From Sphingomonas pituitosa NBRC 102491 (GTDB lineage Bacteria > Pseudomonadota > Alphaproteobacteria > Sphingomonadales > Sphingomonadaceae), in NCBI RefSeq assembly GCF_001598435.1, contig NZ_BCYY01000015.1:80680-144679 (forward strand): a DNA stretch of 64,000 nucleotides, in the 5' to 3' direction. Of the stretch, positions 8,505 through 16,699 are shown one piece after another. The stretch's first letter is position 1. Each line of letters begins with the position of its first letter. A program made the translations under genes and the position numbers. The notes beneath the pieces were generated by a model, which worked only from the letters and a program-made list of their open reading frames with translations, was not told where the DNA came from and searched no databases.

Positions 8505-10034
8505 ATGAGCGGGCAGCAGCAGCGCGGGGGCTTCCTGGAGGGGCCCTCGCTGATCCTTGCCGGCGTGGTGCTGGCATTGACCAATTTCATGGTGGTGCTC
8601 GACACCACCATCGCCAACGTCTCCGTGCCGCACATCGCCGGCAGCCTGGGCATCTCGTCCAGCCAGGGTACCTGGATCATCACCTCCTATGCGGTCGCGG
8701 AAGCGATCTGCGTGCCGCTCACCGGCTGGCTCGCCGGCCGGTTCGGCGTGGTGCGCGTGTTCATCCTCGGCGTGATCGGCTTCGGCATCTTTTCGGTGCT
8801 GTGCGGCTTGTCGACCTCGCTCGGCATGCTGGTCGCCTGCCGGATCGGCCAGGGCCTGTGCGGCGGCCCGCTGATGCCGCTGACGCAGACCTTGCTGCTG
8901 CGCATCTTCAAGCCCAGCCAGCACGCCCAGGCGATGGGCCTGTGGGCGATGACCACGGTCGTCGCGCCGATCCTCGGCCCGATCGCCGGCGGCACGATCA
9001 GCGACAACTGGTCGTGGCACTGGATTTTCTTCATCAACATCCCCGTCGCCGCGCTGTGCGCATTCGGCGCGATGCGGCTGCTGCGCCGCGCCGAGACGCC
9101 GACGCAGAAGCTCTCGGTCGACAAGGGCGGCCTGGCACTGCTGGTGCTGTGGATCGCCGCGCTGCAAATCATGCTGGACCTCGGCCGCGAGCATGACTGG
9201 TTCAACGATGCCACCATCGTCTGGCTGGGCGTGGTCGCCGCAGTCGGCTTCCTGGTCTTCCTCGCCTGGGAGATTACCGCCAAGGACCCGATTGTCGATC
9301 TGCGGGTGTTCCGGCACCGCGGCTTTACCGTGTCCGTGATCTCGCTGTCCTTCGCCTTCGCCACCTTCTTCGCCTCGGCGGTGATCATCCCGCAATGGCT
9401 CCAGTCGAGCCAGGGCTACACCGCCACCTATGCCGGCTATGCCACCGCCTTTTCGGGCGTGGCGGCGGTGTTCATGTCGCCGGTGGTCGCCAAGCTGTCG
9501 AACAAGGTCGATCCGCGCCTGCTGGTGTCGTTCGGCATCCTGTGGCTCGGCGTCTCGGCGCTGCTGCGCGTCTACTGGAACAGCCAGGCGGGGTTCTGGA
9601 CCTTCGCCTTCCCGCAGTTCCTGCAGGGCTTCGGCATGCCGTTCTTCTTCATCCCGCTGACCACGCTCGCGCTCGGATCGGTGCTGCCGGAGGAGACCGC
9701 CTCGGCGGCGGGCGTGATGAGCTTCCTGCGCACCATGGCGGGCGCGATCGGCACCTCGATCTCGACCAGCATCTGGGACGACAGCTCGCGCATCGCCCGC
9801 AGCGAGATCGTCTCGCGGATGAATACCGAGCCGACTCTGAACGCGATGATGGCGCAGGGCTTTTCGGTGGACCAGGTGCGCAGCGTGGTGGCGCGGCTGG
9901 TCGATCAGGAGAGCCTGACGCTGGCGACCACCCATGTGTTCCTGCTCTCGGCGATCATCTTCGTGTTCGCGGCGGGGATCATCTGGCTGACGCCGCGCCC
10001 GCGCGGCAAGGTGGATACCAGCGCGGCGCACTGA
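8505..10034 (+). CDS. EmrB/QacA-type (DHA2) MFS drug exporter
   Basis: A 509-residue proton-driven exporter with 14 predicted membrane helices, as expected for DHA2 transporters. Family motifs visible include VVLDTTIANVSVPHIAGSLG in helix 1, SYAVAEAICVPLTGWLAGRFG (motif A region), RIGQGLCGGPLMPLTQTLLL and GPIAGGTISDNWSWHWIFFINIPVA (antiporter motif C region). With the two upstream genes it forms a complete EmrAB-TolC-like tripartite pump for lipophilic toxins or drugs. The substrate cannot be predicted. A strong hairpin 20 bases downstream probably ends the transcript. Confidence 0.95.
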   Translation: MSGQQQRGGFLEGPSLILAGVVLALTNFMVVLDTTIANVSVPHIAGSLGISSSQGTWIITSYAVAEAICVPLTGWLAGRFGVVRVFILGVIGFGIFSVLCGLSTSLGMLVACRIGQGLCGGPLMPLTQTLLLRIFKPSQHAQAMGLWAMTTVVAPILGPIAGGTISDNWSWHWIFFINIPVAALCAFGAMRLLRRAETPTQKLSVDKGGLALLVLWIAALQIMLDLGREHDWFNDATIVWLGVVAAVGFLVFLAWEITAKDPIVDLRVFRHRGFTVSVISLSFAFATFFASAVIIPQWLQSSQGYTATYAGYATAFSGVAAVFMSPVVAKLSNKVDPRLLVSFGILWLGVSALLRVYWNSQAGFWTFAFPQFLQGFGMPFFFIPLTTLALGSVLPEETASAAGVMSFLRTMAGAIGTSISTSIWDDSSRIARSEIVSRMNTEPTLNAMMAQGFSVDQVRSVVARLVDQESLTLATTHVFLLSAIIFVFAAGIIWLTPRPRGKVDTSAAH

Positions 10035-10055
10035 TATTCTGCAAGTTCGTAGAGG

Positions 10056-10091
10056 CACATAGCCCGTTCCAGCGATGGAGCGGGCTATGTG
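10056..10091. terminator. Hairpin terminator after the efflux operon
   Basis: CACATAGCCCG (10056-10066) pairs perfectly with CGGGCTATGTG (10081-10091). The stem extends inward with TCC/GGA around a six-base AGCGAT loop, giving about 15 base pairs. No long T-run follows on the plus strand, so this is either a Rho-assisted terminator or an RNA-stabilising hairpin at the operon end. Confidence 0.65.
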
Positions 10092-10134
10092 TCATAGATG
10101 TGACAAGGACAGTACGACATACGTCATTCGCGCA

Positions 10135-10187
10135 TTGACATCCCCTGCCCCACCGATAGCATCCCCCTAATAAGCAGAAACGTTTTC
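10135..10187 (+). promoter_or_regulatory. Candidate promoter with LacI-type operator upstream of TonB receptor
   Basis: TTGACA at 10135-10140 is followed after 16 bases by TAGCAT (10157-10162), a fair -10. Just downstream lies GAAACGTTTTC (10177-10187), a near-perfect inverted repeat with a central CG like LacI/GalR-family operators. Such operators control several TonB-receptor loci in this bacterial group. If correct, the receptor mRNA would have an unusually long leader of about 570 bases. No LacI gene lies in the window, so the regulator would act from elsewhere. Confidence 0.35.
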
Positions 10188-10745
10188 AGGGGCGGGATGT
10201 CCGAATCGGTGCTTTGATCCACAAAAACGGGGTGATCAAATGACCGACCATCTAGTAACCTGCGCCACTACGACACCATCTGCGCGCGCAACGGCGCCGG
10301 AACAGCTGGCCTCTACGTGCTGCAGCTTCGCGATAACGACCGGCTGATCCCGGGCACATCGCTGCCCAATCCGGCACCATCAGCGATTGCGATGCCGTTA
10401 TTTCCAAGCAGAGGATGCCCGGCAGGATATAGCCTGCAGCGCTAGCCTCAATGCTTTTGGCCTTGCGCGGTAGGCGGGCCCGGTTCGAACCATTGTTGTT
10501 GGCGTACCCGCCTCGCTGCCCCGGAAGGGATGCGGGGATAGTGCCGTGCAACCATGCCTCCGGGGCATGATTGCCGGGGCGTACCCCAGTGTCGACCTTT
10601 CTCCACCCGAGCGCGCGGAGGCGCTTTCGGGAACGGATCTCCGCGTCCGGTGCGGGACCGACACAGGGCAACCAGGAAGACGAGAGAAAACAGATCGCTT
10701 CTGAGGAACGAACGACAACCATCAGCCTTCGGGGGGCACCATCGA
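10188..10745. other. Non-coding gap with a possible gene remnant
   Basis: About 560 bases without a convincing gene. One plus-strand frame (about 10253-10446) reads like coding sequence (LRHYDTICARNGAGTAGLYV) and ends in a stop at about 10444-10446. It has no usable start and is preceded by stops, so it may be a decayed gene fragment or chance GC-rich sequence. The minus-strand open frames here are not supported by any recognisable protein features. Nothing else is recognised. Confidence 0.3.
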
Positions 10746-13358
10746 ATGCAATTTCGCGAAACGGCTTCGTTCACGGTTCTGGCCATCACCCTGGCGCTTG
10801 CCGCCACACCCGCCCTTGCACAGGACAGCGCGAGCGCGGCACCGCAAGGCGACGACATCATCGTTACCGGCACGCGCGTTACCGGCCTGCGCGCCGCCGA
10901 CAGCCCCGCGCCGATCCAGTTGCTGAGCGCGGCCGAACTCGCCCGCACGGGCCAGCCGGACCTGATCCAGGCGCTCGCCCAGAACCTGCCGAGCGTGCAG
11001 GCCCAGGCGTTCGGCAGCGACCTTCAGGCGCACAACCTGCAGATGAAGCTGCGCGGGCTGAGCCCTAATCACACGCTGGTCCTGCTCAACGGCAAGCGCC
11101 GCCACGGCACCGCCAACGTCTCGATCGCGGGCGGGCCGTTCGGCGGCAGCGCCGCACCAGACATCAGCTTCATCCTGCCCTTGTCGATCGACCATATCGA
11201 AGTTCTGCAGGACGGCGCCGCCGCCCAGTACGGCACGGACGCGATCGCGGGCGTGATCAACATCATCCAGAAGAAGGCCGACCATGGCGGCATGATCACC
11301 GCCACCGCCGGGCGCTATTATGATCAGGGCGGCAAGACATATGCGATTGCCGGGAATGTCGGCTTCGCGCCGTTCGAGAACGCCTTCGTCAACCTGACGG
11401 TGGAGAAGAAGCGCAAGGGCTTCAGCTTCCGCGGCGACATCAACCCGCAGGTCTATGGCAACAACACGGTGGCCGCGCGCTACCTCTCGCTCTACCCGGC
11501 GATCAAGAACCTGCCCTATTATCCCTATACCAACCGCATCCTCGGCGATCCCTCGATCGACCAGACCTCGGTCATGGCGAATGCCGGCTATGATTTCGGC
11601 AACGGCTACGAACTCTACGCCTTTGGCAGCTATGGCCACAAATATGCCCGCGCCTATGAGAATGTCCGCACGCCCGACGTGATCGTCAGCGCCGCCGGCG
11701 TTCCCTTCTACCCCGCAGGCTTCCAGCCGCTCGAGGCGGTGCGCGAGACCGACTATGCCGTCACCACCGGCTTCAAGGGCCCGCTCGGCGCCGGCACCTT
11801 CGACATCGCCTCCACCTATGGCGACGACCTGGTCGGCGTGCATGTCGAGAATTCGGGCAACGCGCAGCTCTATCGCGCCACCGGCTTCACCCCGACCGAG
11901 TTCCACAATGGCGACTTCAAGGCCAGCCAGTGGACCAACACGCTGGACCTGACCTATCCGATCGAACTGGGCCTGGCCGAGCCCGCCAACCTCGCCGGCG
12001 GGCTGGAGTGGCGGCGCGACACCTATGGCATCGTCTCGGGCGACCCGGCCTCCTATTATGGCGGCGGTGCCCAGTCCTTCTTCGGATACAGCCCCAACGA
12101 TGCCGGCAACCACCGCCGCACCAACTTCTCGCAATATCTCGACCTGAGCATCAAGCCGCTCGCCGCCTGGCTGATCGACGGCGCGATCCGCCACGAGCAT
12201 TACAGCGACTTCGGCGACACCACGGTGTTCAAGCTGACCAGCCGCTACGACCTGTCCGACGCCTTCGCGATCCGCGGCACCGTCTCCACCGGCTTCCGCG
12301 CGCCGACGCTGGCCGAGGGCTTCTATTCGGGCATCAACGTCGCCCCCAGCGGCATCTCCGGCGTGCTGCCGGCCAACTCGGCGGCGGGCGCGGCGCTGGG
12401 CTTTGGCGGCCTCAAGCCGGAAAAGTCGACCAACTTCAGCGCCGGCTTCGTCTTCCACCCGGCCAAGCGGCTGACCGTGACGGTGGACGGCTACTGGATC
12501 GACATCCGCGACCGGATCCTGATCTCCAGCTCCTTCTACGGCTTCCGCGGCCAATATTGCCCGCAGAACTATACGGGCTCCAACGCCAGCCGCTGCGTCG
12601 CCTACAATGCCGACAACTATCTGACCTACAACCAGACATCGGTGTACAACGCCGTCGCCACCGCGCTCGGCGGCTCGATCCCCAGCTATGTGCTGCTCGA
12701 CGTCAACGGCGAGCGGAACATCGACGGGTCGGTCTCGGTGCAGACGTTCGTCAACGGCGCCAAGGTGCGCACGCGCGGCGTCGATTTCACCGCCAACTAC
12801 GCGACCGACCTGGGCAATCTGGGCAACGTCGACTGGTCGCTGACCGCCAACTACAACGAGAACAAGGTGCGCGGCATCTCGGGCCTGCCCACGCCGCTCT
12901 ACGTCAACCGCACCGATCCCAGCCGTTCGGCGCTGATCGATCGCTACAGCCTGGTCCAGCTCGAGAACAGCACGCCCAAGTTCCGCGCCACGCTCGGCGC
13001 CTTCTGGACGCGCGGCATCTTCAGCCTCAACCTGCGCGAGAGCTATTACTCCCGCGTCTATGCGCTGGAATCCACGCCCGGCAACAGCCCGCTGCGCGGT
13101 GCCGATACCATCGTGCCGGTCAACGCCGCCTTCATCACCGATGCCGAACTGACCGTAGAGGTCGCCAAGCCGGTTCGGCTCTCCATCGGTGCGAACAACC
13201 TGTTCAACCACTATCCGACCAAGCGTTCCGCGGAGAATATCCGCGATCCCCAGCTGCTCTCGGGGTCGCGCACCTATTCGAGCAACCTCTATCCGACGAT
13301 CTCGCCCTACGGGATCAACGGCGGCTATTATTACGGCCGGATCAGCGTGAAATTCTGA
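10746..13358 (+). CDS. TonB-dependent outer-membrane receptor
   Basis: An 870-residue TBDR with a signal peptide ending ATPALAQDS, a TonB-box-like DDIIVTGTRV, a plug domain (SPAPIQLLSAAELARTGQPDLIQAL, KLRGLSPNHTLVLLNGKRRH, QDGAAAQYGTDAIAGVINI) and a 22-strand barrel ending in the aromatic signature RISVKF. It takes up a substrate across the outer membrane using TonB energy. The plug style is the 'vitamin B12/oligosaccharide-like' type common in sphingomonads. The frame is open back to 10554, but ATG 10746 starts the signal peptide and has a GGGGGG stretch upstream. It heads a probable operon with a TauE-like permease and an exported aminotransferase. Confidence 0.92.
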   Translation: MQFRETASFTVLAITLALAATPALAQDSASAAPQGDDIIVTGTRVTGLRAADSPAPIQLLSAAELARTGQPDLIQALAQNLPSVQAQAFGSDLQAHNLQMKLRGLSPNHTLVLLNGKRRHGTANVSIAGGPFGGSAAPDISFILPLSIDHIEVLQDGAAAQYGTDAIAGVINIIQKKADHGGMITATAGRYYDQGGKTYAIAGNVGFAPFENAFVNLTVEKKRKGFSFRGDINPQVYGNNTVAARYLSLYPAIKNLPYYPYTNRILGDPSIDQTSVMANAGYDFGNGYELYAFGSYGHKYARAYENVRTPDVIVSAAGVPFYPAGFQPLEAVRETDYAVTTGFKGPLGAGTFDIASTYGDDLVGVHVENSGNAQLYRATGFTPTEFHNGDFKASQWTNTLDLTYPIELGLAEPANLAGGLEWRRDTYGIVSGDPASYYGGGAQSFFGYSPNDAGNHRRTNFSQYLDLSIKPLAAWLIDGAIRHEHYSDFGDTTVFKLTSRYDLSDAFAIRGTVSTGFRAPTLAEGFYSGINVAPSGISGVLPANSAAGAALGFGGLKPEKSTNFSAGFVFHPAKRLTVTVDGYWIDIRDRILISSSFYGFRGQYCPQNYTGSNASRCVAYNADNYLTYNQTSVYNAVATALGGSIPSYVLLDVNGERNIDGSVSVQTFVNGAKVRTRGVDFTANYATDLGNLGNVDWSLTANYNENKVRGISGLPTPLYVNRTDPSRSALIDRYSLVQLENSTPKFRATLGAFWTRGIFSLNLRESYYSRVYALESTPGNSPLRGADTIVPVNAAFITDAELTVEVAKPVRLSIGANNLFNHYPTKRSAENIRDPQLLSGSRTYSSNLYPTISPYGINGGYYYGRISVKF

Positions 13359-13365
13359 AGCTTTG

Positions 13366-13393
13366 CCGGCCGGGGGCGCGCGCCCCCGGCCGG
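13366..13393. terminator. Perfect GC-rich hairpin after TonB receptor gene
   Basis: CCGGCCGGGGG (13366-13376) pairs with CCCCCGGCCGG (13383-13393) around CGCGCG, a fully self-complementary 28-base block eight bases after the stop. No T-run follows. It may attenuate transcription, so that the receptor is made in excess over the two downstream genes, or protect the receptor mRNA. Confidence 0.6.
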
Positions 13394-13433
13394 TCCTGTC
13401 GCGTGCAAGAACATAACTCGGGAGTGATGTCCT

Positions 13434-14264
13434 TTGCTTAACTCTTCCATGGACTGGCTGATCCCGCTGGTGGGCCTGCTGGTCGCCGGGCTCGCTGCCG
13501 GTTTCGCCGGCGGCGTGTTCGGCATTGGCGGCGGCTTCGTCGTCGTCCCGGCCCTGCTGCTGATGCTGCCCCTGCTGGGCGGCGAGCACAGCCAGTACGC
13601 CCATGTCGCGATCGGCACGTCCGCGGCGACCATCATCATCACCTCGATCCGATCGGTGCTGAGCCACCACAAGCGCGGCGCGGTCGATTTCGAGATCCTC
13701 AAGACCTGGGCGCCCTGGGTGGTGCTGGGCGACGGCATCGGCGTGCTGCTCGCCAGCCATGTCGACGGACGCGTGCTGACCCTGGTGTTCGCCAGCGGCG
13801 TGCTGCTGATGTCGGTGAACTTCCTGGTGCCGCGCCTGGGCAACCGGGTGATCAGCGACCAGATGCCGATGGGGGTCGCGCGCGTCGCCATCGCCGGCGG
13901 CCTGGGCACCTTCTCGTCGCTGCTCGGCATCGGCGGCGGCACGATCGCGATCATGGTGATGACCCTGTGCGGCCGCTCGATCCACCGCGCGGTCGCCACC
14001 GCCAGCGGCATCGGCACGCTGATTGCCATCCCAAGCGCGATCGGCTTCGCGCTGATCGGCATGCATGAAACCGGGCTGCCCTGGGGCTCGCTCGGCTTCG
14101 TCAACCTGCCGGCGACGCTCGCCATCGCCTCGATGTCGATGCTCACCGCCCCGCTCGGGGTCGCAGCTGCCCACGCCTTACAACCAGCCATGCTGAAACG
14201 GGTATTCGGCATTTACCTCATCGTCATCGCGCTGGTGATGTTCCACAATGCGCTGAAGTTCTGA
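13434..14264 (+). CDS. TauE/SafE-family sulfite/anion exporter-like permease
   Basis: A 276-residue inner-membrane protein with about eight hydrophobic helices in two repeats. Each repeat carries the family glycine motif: AAGFAGGVFGIGGGFVVVP near the N-terminus and TFSSLLGIGGGTIAIMVM in the second half. TauE/SafE proteins move sulfite, sulfoacetate or other small organic anions. The start chosen is TTG 13434, because a GGGAG Shine-Dalgarno lies about 10 bases upstream. ATG 13449 is the alternative. It sits between a TBDR and an exported aminotransferase on the same strand, so it could import or export the small product of that enzyme. Confidence 0.85.
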   Translation: MLNSSMDWLIPLVGLLVAGLAAGFAGGVFGIGGGFVVVPALLLMLPLLGGEHSQYAHVAIGTSAATIIITSIRSVLSHHKRGAVDFEILKTWAPWVVLGDGIGVLLASHVDGRVLTLVFASGVLLMSVNFLVPRLGNRVISDQMPMGVARVAIAGGLGTFSSLLGIGGGTIAIMVMTLCGRSIHRAVATASGIGTLIAIPSAIGFALIGMHETGLPWGSLGFVNLPATLAIASMSMLTAPLGVAAAHALQPAMLKRVFGIYLIVIALVMFHNALKF

Positions 14265-14299
14265 CGCGCGTCTTCGATCGAAACAGGGAGGACCACGAC

Positions 14300-15469
14300 A
14301 TGACCATCATCGAAACGCTCAAGCAGCCCGAAATCACCGAAGACCTGCGCGGCCGGGGCTATTCGCGCCGCGACATGGGGCGGATCGCCGCCCTGCTCGG
14401 CGGCTCCGTGGCACTGGGCCGCGCCGCGCCCGCCTTCGCCCAGCAATCGGCCAAGGCGGTCGTCGGCGCGGTCCGCATCGGATCGAACGAATGCTGGACC
14501 GGCCCGCTGCCCGCCGGCGCGGCGGCGGCAATGAAGATCGTGACGGAAGGCAATCGCTACGAACCGAACGGGGAGCATGACCGGCTGTTCGCCGCCGTCT
14601 CGGCAGTGGAAGGCCTGCCCGCCACGCACATCAAAGCCTGGCCGGGATCGAGCGACCCGCTCAACCGTGCCGCCATCACCTTCGCCTCGCCAACGCGCGG
14701 CATCGTCACCGCAGACCCGACCTATGAGCAGATCTGGCGCACCGCCGCCTGGATCGGCGCCAAGGTCACCAAGGCGCCGCTGGGGCCGCAGTATCAGCAC
14801 GACGTCAAGGCGATGCTGGCGGCCGACCCGAACGCCGGCCTCTATTATGTCTGCTCGCCCAACAATCCCACCGGCACGCTGACTCCCATCGCAGACATCG
14901 TCTGGCTGGCGGAGAACAAGCCGAAGGACGCGGTGCTGATCGTCGACGAGGCCTATATCCACTTCGCCGATGCGCCCAACGCGGCCAAGCTGGTCGCCGC
15001 CCGCGACGACGTGCTGGTGATGCGCACCTTCTCCAAGCTGTTCGGCATGGCGGGCATGCGCCTGGGCCTCACCTTCGCGGCGCCGTCGCTGCACGAGAAG
15101 ATGATGCGCTATGACGGCATGCAGGTGACCAACATGCTGCCGATGACCGCCGTCGCCTGCGGCACCGCCTCGATCCCGCTCGCCGGCGAGATCAAGGCGC
15201 GGCGCGACGAGATGATCGCGGTGCGCGAGAAGACCATCGCCCATCTCCAGAACCGTGGCCTGAAGGTACTGCCGGGCAGCCATGCCAACATGTTCATGAC
15301 CGAATGGAAGGGCAAGGCGCCGAAGGAGATGATGGCGGCGCTGCTCGCCCAGAACGTCCAGATCGGCCGGTCGTGGACTGCCTATCCGACGATGTCGCGT
15401 GTCACCGTCGGCTCGGCGGCGGACATGGAGAAGTTCCGGATCGCGGTCGACAAGGTGCTGATGGCCTGA
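14300..15469 (+). CDS. PLP-dependent aminotransferase (fold type I, HisC-like) with Tat signal
   Basis: A 389-residue class I/II aminotransferase related to histidinol-phosphate aminotransferases. Active-site elements are present: SPNNPTG (about 186-192), the cofactor aspartate in LIVDEAYIHF (D216), and the Schiff-base lysine in TFSKLFGMAG (K246). Unusually, the N-terminus carries a twin-arginine signal: YSRRDMGRIAALLGG (RR at 23-24), a hydrophobic run, and a likely cleavage site after APAFA. The enzyme is therefore predicted to be folded with PLP in the cytoplasm and exported to the periplasm. It follows the TauE-like permease by 35 bases with a GGGAGG ribosome site. The amino-group donor and acceptor are unknown. 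Confidence 0.88.
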   Translation: MTIIETLKQPEITEDLRGRGYSRRDMGRIAALLGGSVALGRAAPAFAQQSAKAVVGAVRIGSNECWTGPLPAGAAAAMKIVTEGNRYEPNGEHDRLFAAVSAVEGLPATHIKAWPGSSDPLNRAAITFASPTRGIVTADPTYEQIWRTAAWIGAKVTKAPLGPQYQHDVKAMLAADPNAGLYYVCSPNNPTGTLTPIADIVWLAENKPKDAVLIVDEAYIHFADAPNAAKLVAARDDVLVMRTFSKLFGMAGMRLGLTFAAPSLHEKMMRYDGMQVTNMLPMTAVACGTASIPLAGEIKARRDEMIAVREKTIAHLQNRGLKVLPGSHANMFMTEWKGKAPKEMMAALLAQNVQIGRSWTAYPTMSRVTVGSAADMEKFRIAVDKVLMA

Positions 15470-15485
15470 GGTTTGCGGTGCCTGG

Positions 15486-15519
15486 CCCGCGCCGCCTCCC
15501 TGGGCGGCGCGGGTCCGTT
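15486..15519 (+). terminator. Intrinsic terminator after the aminotransferase gene
   Basis: CCCGCGCCGCC (15486-15496) and GGCGGCGCGGG (15503-15513) form an 11-bp perfect stem with a six-base loop, followed by TCCGTTTT. It ends the plus-strand TBDR/TauE/aminotransferase unit and lies just before the stop of the convergent histidine-kinase gene. Confidence 0.8.
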
Positions 15520-15520
15520 T

Positions 15521-16699
15521 TCAGCCTGCAGGCGCGATCGGCAGCATCGCCTCGAAACAGGCGCCGCCGGCCCCCTCCACCAGCACCAGATCGCCACCAT
15601 GGCCGAGCAGGATCTGCCGTGCCAGGGCCAGCCCGACGCCGCTCCCCTGCGGCTTGGTGGTGAAGAAGGGGCGGAACACGGCCCCGCGGTCGCCAGGCGC
15701 GATACCCGGACCATTGTCCCACACCCGCCACCAGGCCGCACGTTCGTCGCGCCACAGCGACAGGCCGACCCGGCCCTCGCCCGCCCCGCCAACCGCCTCC
15801 GCGGCATTCTGCAGCAAGGCCCAGAGCGCCGCGCTCAACTGGTCGGCATCTCCCTGCAGGCGTACCGGCGCCTCGCCATCGAAGGCGAGCGGCAGGTCCG
15901 GCCAGCGGGTTGCGAACAGCCGCGCGAGATCGGTCGCCACCTCACGCAGGTCGAGCGGCGCCAGGCGGGGCGCCGGCAGCCGCGCCAGCGAGCGATACGC
16001 TTCGCCGAAGCGCTGCAGCCCCTCGGCCCGGCGCGCAACCGTCCCCACGGCGTCGCGCAGCGCGGGAAGCGCGAGCGCCGGTTCGTCCAGCATGTCCGCC
16101 GCCGTGCGGCTCAGCGAGGCGATCGGCGTCAGGGCATTGACGATCTCATGGCTCAGCACCTGCACTAGCTCCCGCAGCGTGGCCGCCTCGGCCGCCTTCA
16201 GTTCGGCGTCGATGTCGATCAGCGCCGCGAGCCGGCTCTGCGCACCGCCCAGTGCGAAGTCGCTGGTGGTCAGCGCATAGCTGCGGCCGCCGATCGTCAC
16301 CGTGGCTGCACGGCCGGAAGCGTCGCCGATCGCCTCGACCAGGAGCGGCGGCGGATCGGCGACGAGATCGGCCGCCCCGAACAGGCGACGCGCGGCGCGA
16401 TTGATCGCGTGGAACCGCCCCTCGCCGTCCAGCGTCACGATGGGGGCCGGCGAAAGATCGAGCAGCGCCGTCAGCCGCCGCTCGCGATGGGCCGGGTCCG
16501 GCGCCGGGCCCGGCGCGGCCACCGGCACCAGCTGGGGCTTGCCGGCCGCCACGACCCCGGTCGCGATGCTCCACAGCCCCGCAAGCGCCGCGACCAGCGC
16601 GCTCGCATAAAGGCCCGCCCCCCAGGCGATCGCGAAGGCGCCCCCCGCCGCCAGCAGCAGAATTCCGCGCAGCAGCGCCACCCAGCCCCTAGAGCCCAT
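15521..16699 (-). CDS. Membrane sensor histidine kinase (PAS-HisKA-HATPase)
   Basis: A 392-residue kinase with two N-terminal membrane helices joined by a very short loop (about residues 8-50), so it probably senses in or near the membrane rather than through a periplasmic domain. A PAS-like region follows (about 78-165: LSPAPIVTLDGEGRFHAIN). The phospho-acceptor histidine is H184 in VLSHEIVNALTPI. ATP-binding boxes are LLQNAAEAV (N), DNGPGI (G1), PFFTTK and GSGVGLALARQI (G2). The gene overlaps the upstream response-regulator gene by 11 bases, so the pair is coupled. Kinases of this short-loop layout often guard ABC exporters, and a large exporter is divergently transcribed next door. Confidence 0.92.
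   Translation of the reverse strand: MGSRGWVALLRGILLLAAGGAFAIAWGAGLYASALVAALAGLWSIATGVVAAGKPQLVPVAAPGPAPDPAHRERRLTALLDLSPAPIVTLDGEGRFHAINRAARRLFGAADLVADPPPLLVEAIGDASGRAATVTIGGRSYALTTSDFALGGAQSRLAALIDIDAELKAAEAATLRELVQVLSHEIVNALTPIASLSRTAADMLDEPALALPALRDAVGTVARRAEGLQRFGEAYRSLARLPAPRLAPLDLREVATDLARLFATRWPDLPLAFDGEAPVRLQGDADQLSAALWALLQNAAEAVGGAGEGRVGLSLWRDERAAWWRVWDNGPGIAPGDRGAVFRPFFTTKPQGSGVGLALARQILLGHGGDLVLVEGAGGACFEAMLPIAPAG

Noticed and set aside
7290..10058. Very long minus-strand open frame (922 codons) opposite the efflux genes
   Set aside because: It is the antisense shadow of the emrA/emrB-like genes. Its translation is rich in R, H, G and D with no domain features, as typical for GC-rich DNA.
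10485..10510. GGTTCGAACC suggesting a tRNA T-arm
   Set aside because: No matching T-stem, acceptor or anticodon arm could be built on either strand. The palindrome alone is not evidence.
10722..14174. Minus-strand open frame of 1150 codons opposite TBDR and TauE genes
   Set aside because: Low-complexity antisense translation over well-supported plus-strand genes, so not a gene.
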